A stretch of 18,218 bases of DNA from Isotricha intestinalis (taxonomy: Eukaryota; Ciliophora; Litostomatea; Vestibuliferida; Isotrichidae). The notes under the pieces are model-generated. The model worked only from the letters and a program-made list of their open reading frames with translations, had not been told where the DNA came from and made no database searches. The stretch is taken from positions 1 to 18,218 of the forward strand of contig JAJJLU010004123.1 in NCBI GenBank assembly GCA_023807065.1. The letters are read 5' to 3'. Positions within the stretch are counted from its first letter, which is position 1; each line of letters starts with the position of its first letter. The position numbers were made by a program, and so were the translations under genes. Below, piece by piece: positions 17,081-18,218 of the stretch.

Positions 17081-17326
17081 TTATAAAAATAATATTTGTG
17101 AAGAATAATGATTTATTACTTTGAGTTTAATAAAGAAAAGATTAAAACAGAAAATTAAATTAAAAATATTAATGAAAAATATTAAAATGAAAATAATGAT
17201 AAATAGTGAATAAGCTATATAATAAATACTTTTATAAAAATTCATTGAAGACTATTTAAACATAGAAGGTATTGCTTTAAAATTATTTCATTTAATAAAA
17301 GATTCTTGAATTTTCTCTTTCATCAT
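17081..17326 (-). pseudogene. in-frame hydrophobic coding relic, right copy
   Basis: This is the mirror of 10819-11064: the same stretch with TGA and TAG inside and a hydrophobic, membrane-like end. It adds no independent evidence. Confidence 0.28.
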
Positions 17327-17458
17327 TTAAATTAAAATAATAGTGAATTTATATTATAATTTTTTACAAAACTAAAATAAAAAATTTTTTTATTTAAATA
17401 TTTTTTATAGATTACAATAATTTATTTTTTCTATAATTTTTAAAATGTTAAAATTCAT

Positions 17459-18217
17459 TTACTCTGATTGAGAAGAATTCTTTAAATTAAATTTAAATAA
17501 TGTTAAATTATTATAACCATAAATTAATTCTTTTTTTTTATTTGAATTTTTATAATTAATTTTATAAATAAATTGTTGATTTATATTTCTTAAACCATGA
17601 ATATATAAAGAATCTGACAAAATCCCGATTTGATTATTGATCAATTTTATATCTCCGATAGTAGTTTCATTTTTTTGTTTAAAATTTATAGGAATATAAT
17701 TTGAATGGGAAAAATCTGAATAAAATTTCAGAAATTTTGTTTTAAAGAATACATCAAATTTTTTTAATTCATTAACAAATGAAATTTCAATAAAAGCATA
17801 ATCATAATTATTATTAAGAAAATTAAAGATGGTCAAAGTAATTATATATGTTTTATTATTTATGAAAAATATAGAATCTTCAGAATCAATTGAAATATTT
17901 GATCCACTTGATTTATTATAATAATATTCCAAATCACTTTTAAAAAATTTTATTGTTGAAAATTCCTTCAAATCAATTGAAGATGAAATTTCAATGCTTA
18001 GCTTATGATAAGTTTCATTCAAATCTTTAGGTATTTTAAAATATATTAATGAAGAATTTCCAATGAATTTATTATATCTTAAATACATGTCTTTTGATAA
18101 ATCCAAATTATGAATATTTAATTTATTATTTGGAGATGTTGTATATCTTATTAATATATCACTATTTTCTTTTCCTATATAATTAAATGAAGCTTCATTA
18201 TTTGGAATAATATTATA
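17459..18217 (-). CDS. unknown protein, 5'-truncated, right copy
   Basis: This is the mirror of the 252-residue frame at 9928-10686, with the same sequon-rich product. The frame is open to the window end, so here the 5' part of the gene may simply lie beyond 18218. If so, this copy would be the natural one and the left copy the one cut by a junction. No family is recognised. Confidence 0.58.
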   Translation of the reverse strand, partial: YNIIPNNEASFNYIGKENSDILIRYTTSPNNKLNIHNLDLSKDMYLRYNKFIGNSSLIYFKIPKDLNETYHKLSIEISSSIDLKEFSTIKFFKSDLEYYYNKSSGSNISIDSEDSIFFINNKTYIITLTIFNFLNNNYDYAFIEISFVNELKKFDVFFKTKFLKFYSDFSHSNYIPINFKQKNETTIGDIKLINNQIGILSDSLYIHGLRNINQQFIYKINYKNSNKKKELIYGYNNLTLFKFNLKNSSQSE

Positions 18218-18218
18218 T

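Larger units (their letters stand above)
9927..18218. repeat. 8.3-kb inverted repeat (palindrome), arms 4,065 bp, spacer 162 nt
   Basis: The left arm is 9927-13991, the right arm 14154-18218, and the spacer 13992-14153. Every paired feature sums to 28145: kinase starts 12130/16015, kinase stops 13824/14321, unknown-gene ends 10686/17459. The arms therefore have no net indel, and I saw no mismatch in the parts I compared. The right arm stops with the window, exactly opposite the A/B junction at 9926/9927. Confidence 0.95.
16505..18218. repeat. unit B, right copy (inverted)
   Basis: This is the reverse complement of 9927-11640 and ends precisely at the last base of the window. It holds the inverted unknown gene end (17459-18217), the inverted hydrophobic relic (17081-17326, minus) and otherwise AT-rich DNA (16505-17080 and 17327-17458) in which I see no gene. 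Confidence 0.93.

Noticed and set aside
1..18218. Ciliate code with TAA/TAG as Gln, which would rescue some relics
   Set aside because: All intact genes end in TAA at the expected place, Gln is CAA, and the relics also have frameshifts that a code change cannot repair.
1..18218. tRNA, rRNA, CRISPR, telomere repeats
   Set aside because: I looked for these on both strands and saw none; neither window end has a tandem telomeric repeat.

Overview
The window looks like nuclear DNA of a very AT-rich, ciliated or flagellated microbial eukaryote that uses the standard genetic code. The base composition, Asn/Lys-rich proteins, a MORN3-type ciliary protein, expanded kinase and Rab families and a 34-nt GT-AG intron support this. 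All five intact gene ends seen use TAA, Gln is written CAA and Trp TGG, so the common ciliate stop reassignments do not apply. A standard-code litostome (rumen-type) ciliate is my preferred source and an anaerobic (neocallimastigomycete) fungus the main alternative. This is inference from general features.

Left part (1-7403): the 3' end of an unknown plus-strand gene (64-447), an intact SNF1/AMPK-CAMK-type Ser/Thr kinase (929-2134, minus), a tandem small-GTPase gene of two exons (3697-5038, minus) and a MORN3-like gene carrying a single-base frameshift (6312-7654, minus). Between them lie decayed genes: a casein kinase 1 pseudogene (about 2890-3583, minus), a ribosomal protein uS9/RPS16 pseudogene (5542-5997, plus) and three coding-like relics I cannot name (511-803, 2609-2791, 5157-5450).

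Right part (7404-18218) is a repeat structure. Unit A (MORN3 5' end, polo-like kinase and its upstream flank; 7404-9926) recurs inverted at 11641-13991 and directly at 13982-16504. Unit B (9927-11640), which holds the truncated end of an unknown, sequon-rich gene, recurs inverted at 16505-18218. The order is A, B, A-inverted, 162-nt spacer, A, B-inverted. From 9927 to 18218 this is an inverted repeat with 4,065-bp arms and a 162-nt spacer. I saw no mismatch between the arms where I compared them, and every paired feature coordinate sums to 28145. The fold-back point lies inside the MORN3 gene and has a 10-bp microhomology. The polo-like kinase is therefore present three times. Copies 2 and 3 match each other and differ from copy 1 at five positions I found.

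The kinases, polo-like kinase, Rab and MORN3 proteins fit a core of signalling, cell-cycle, membrane-traffic and ciliary genes. They are tightly spaced in places (88 bp between the polo-like kinase stop and the MORN3 start). The palindrome is either a real fold-back amplification or a whole-genome-amplification or assembly chimera. The near-perfect arms, microhomology, broken MORN3 gene and window end falling exactly on a B-unit edge make an artefact a serious possibility.
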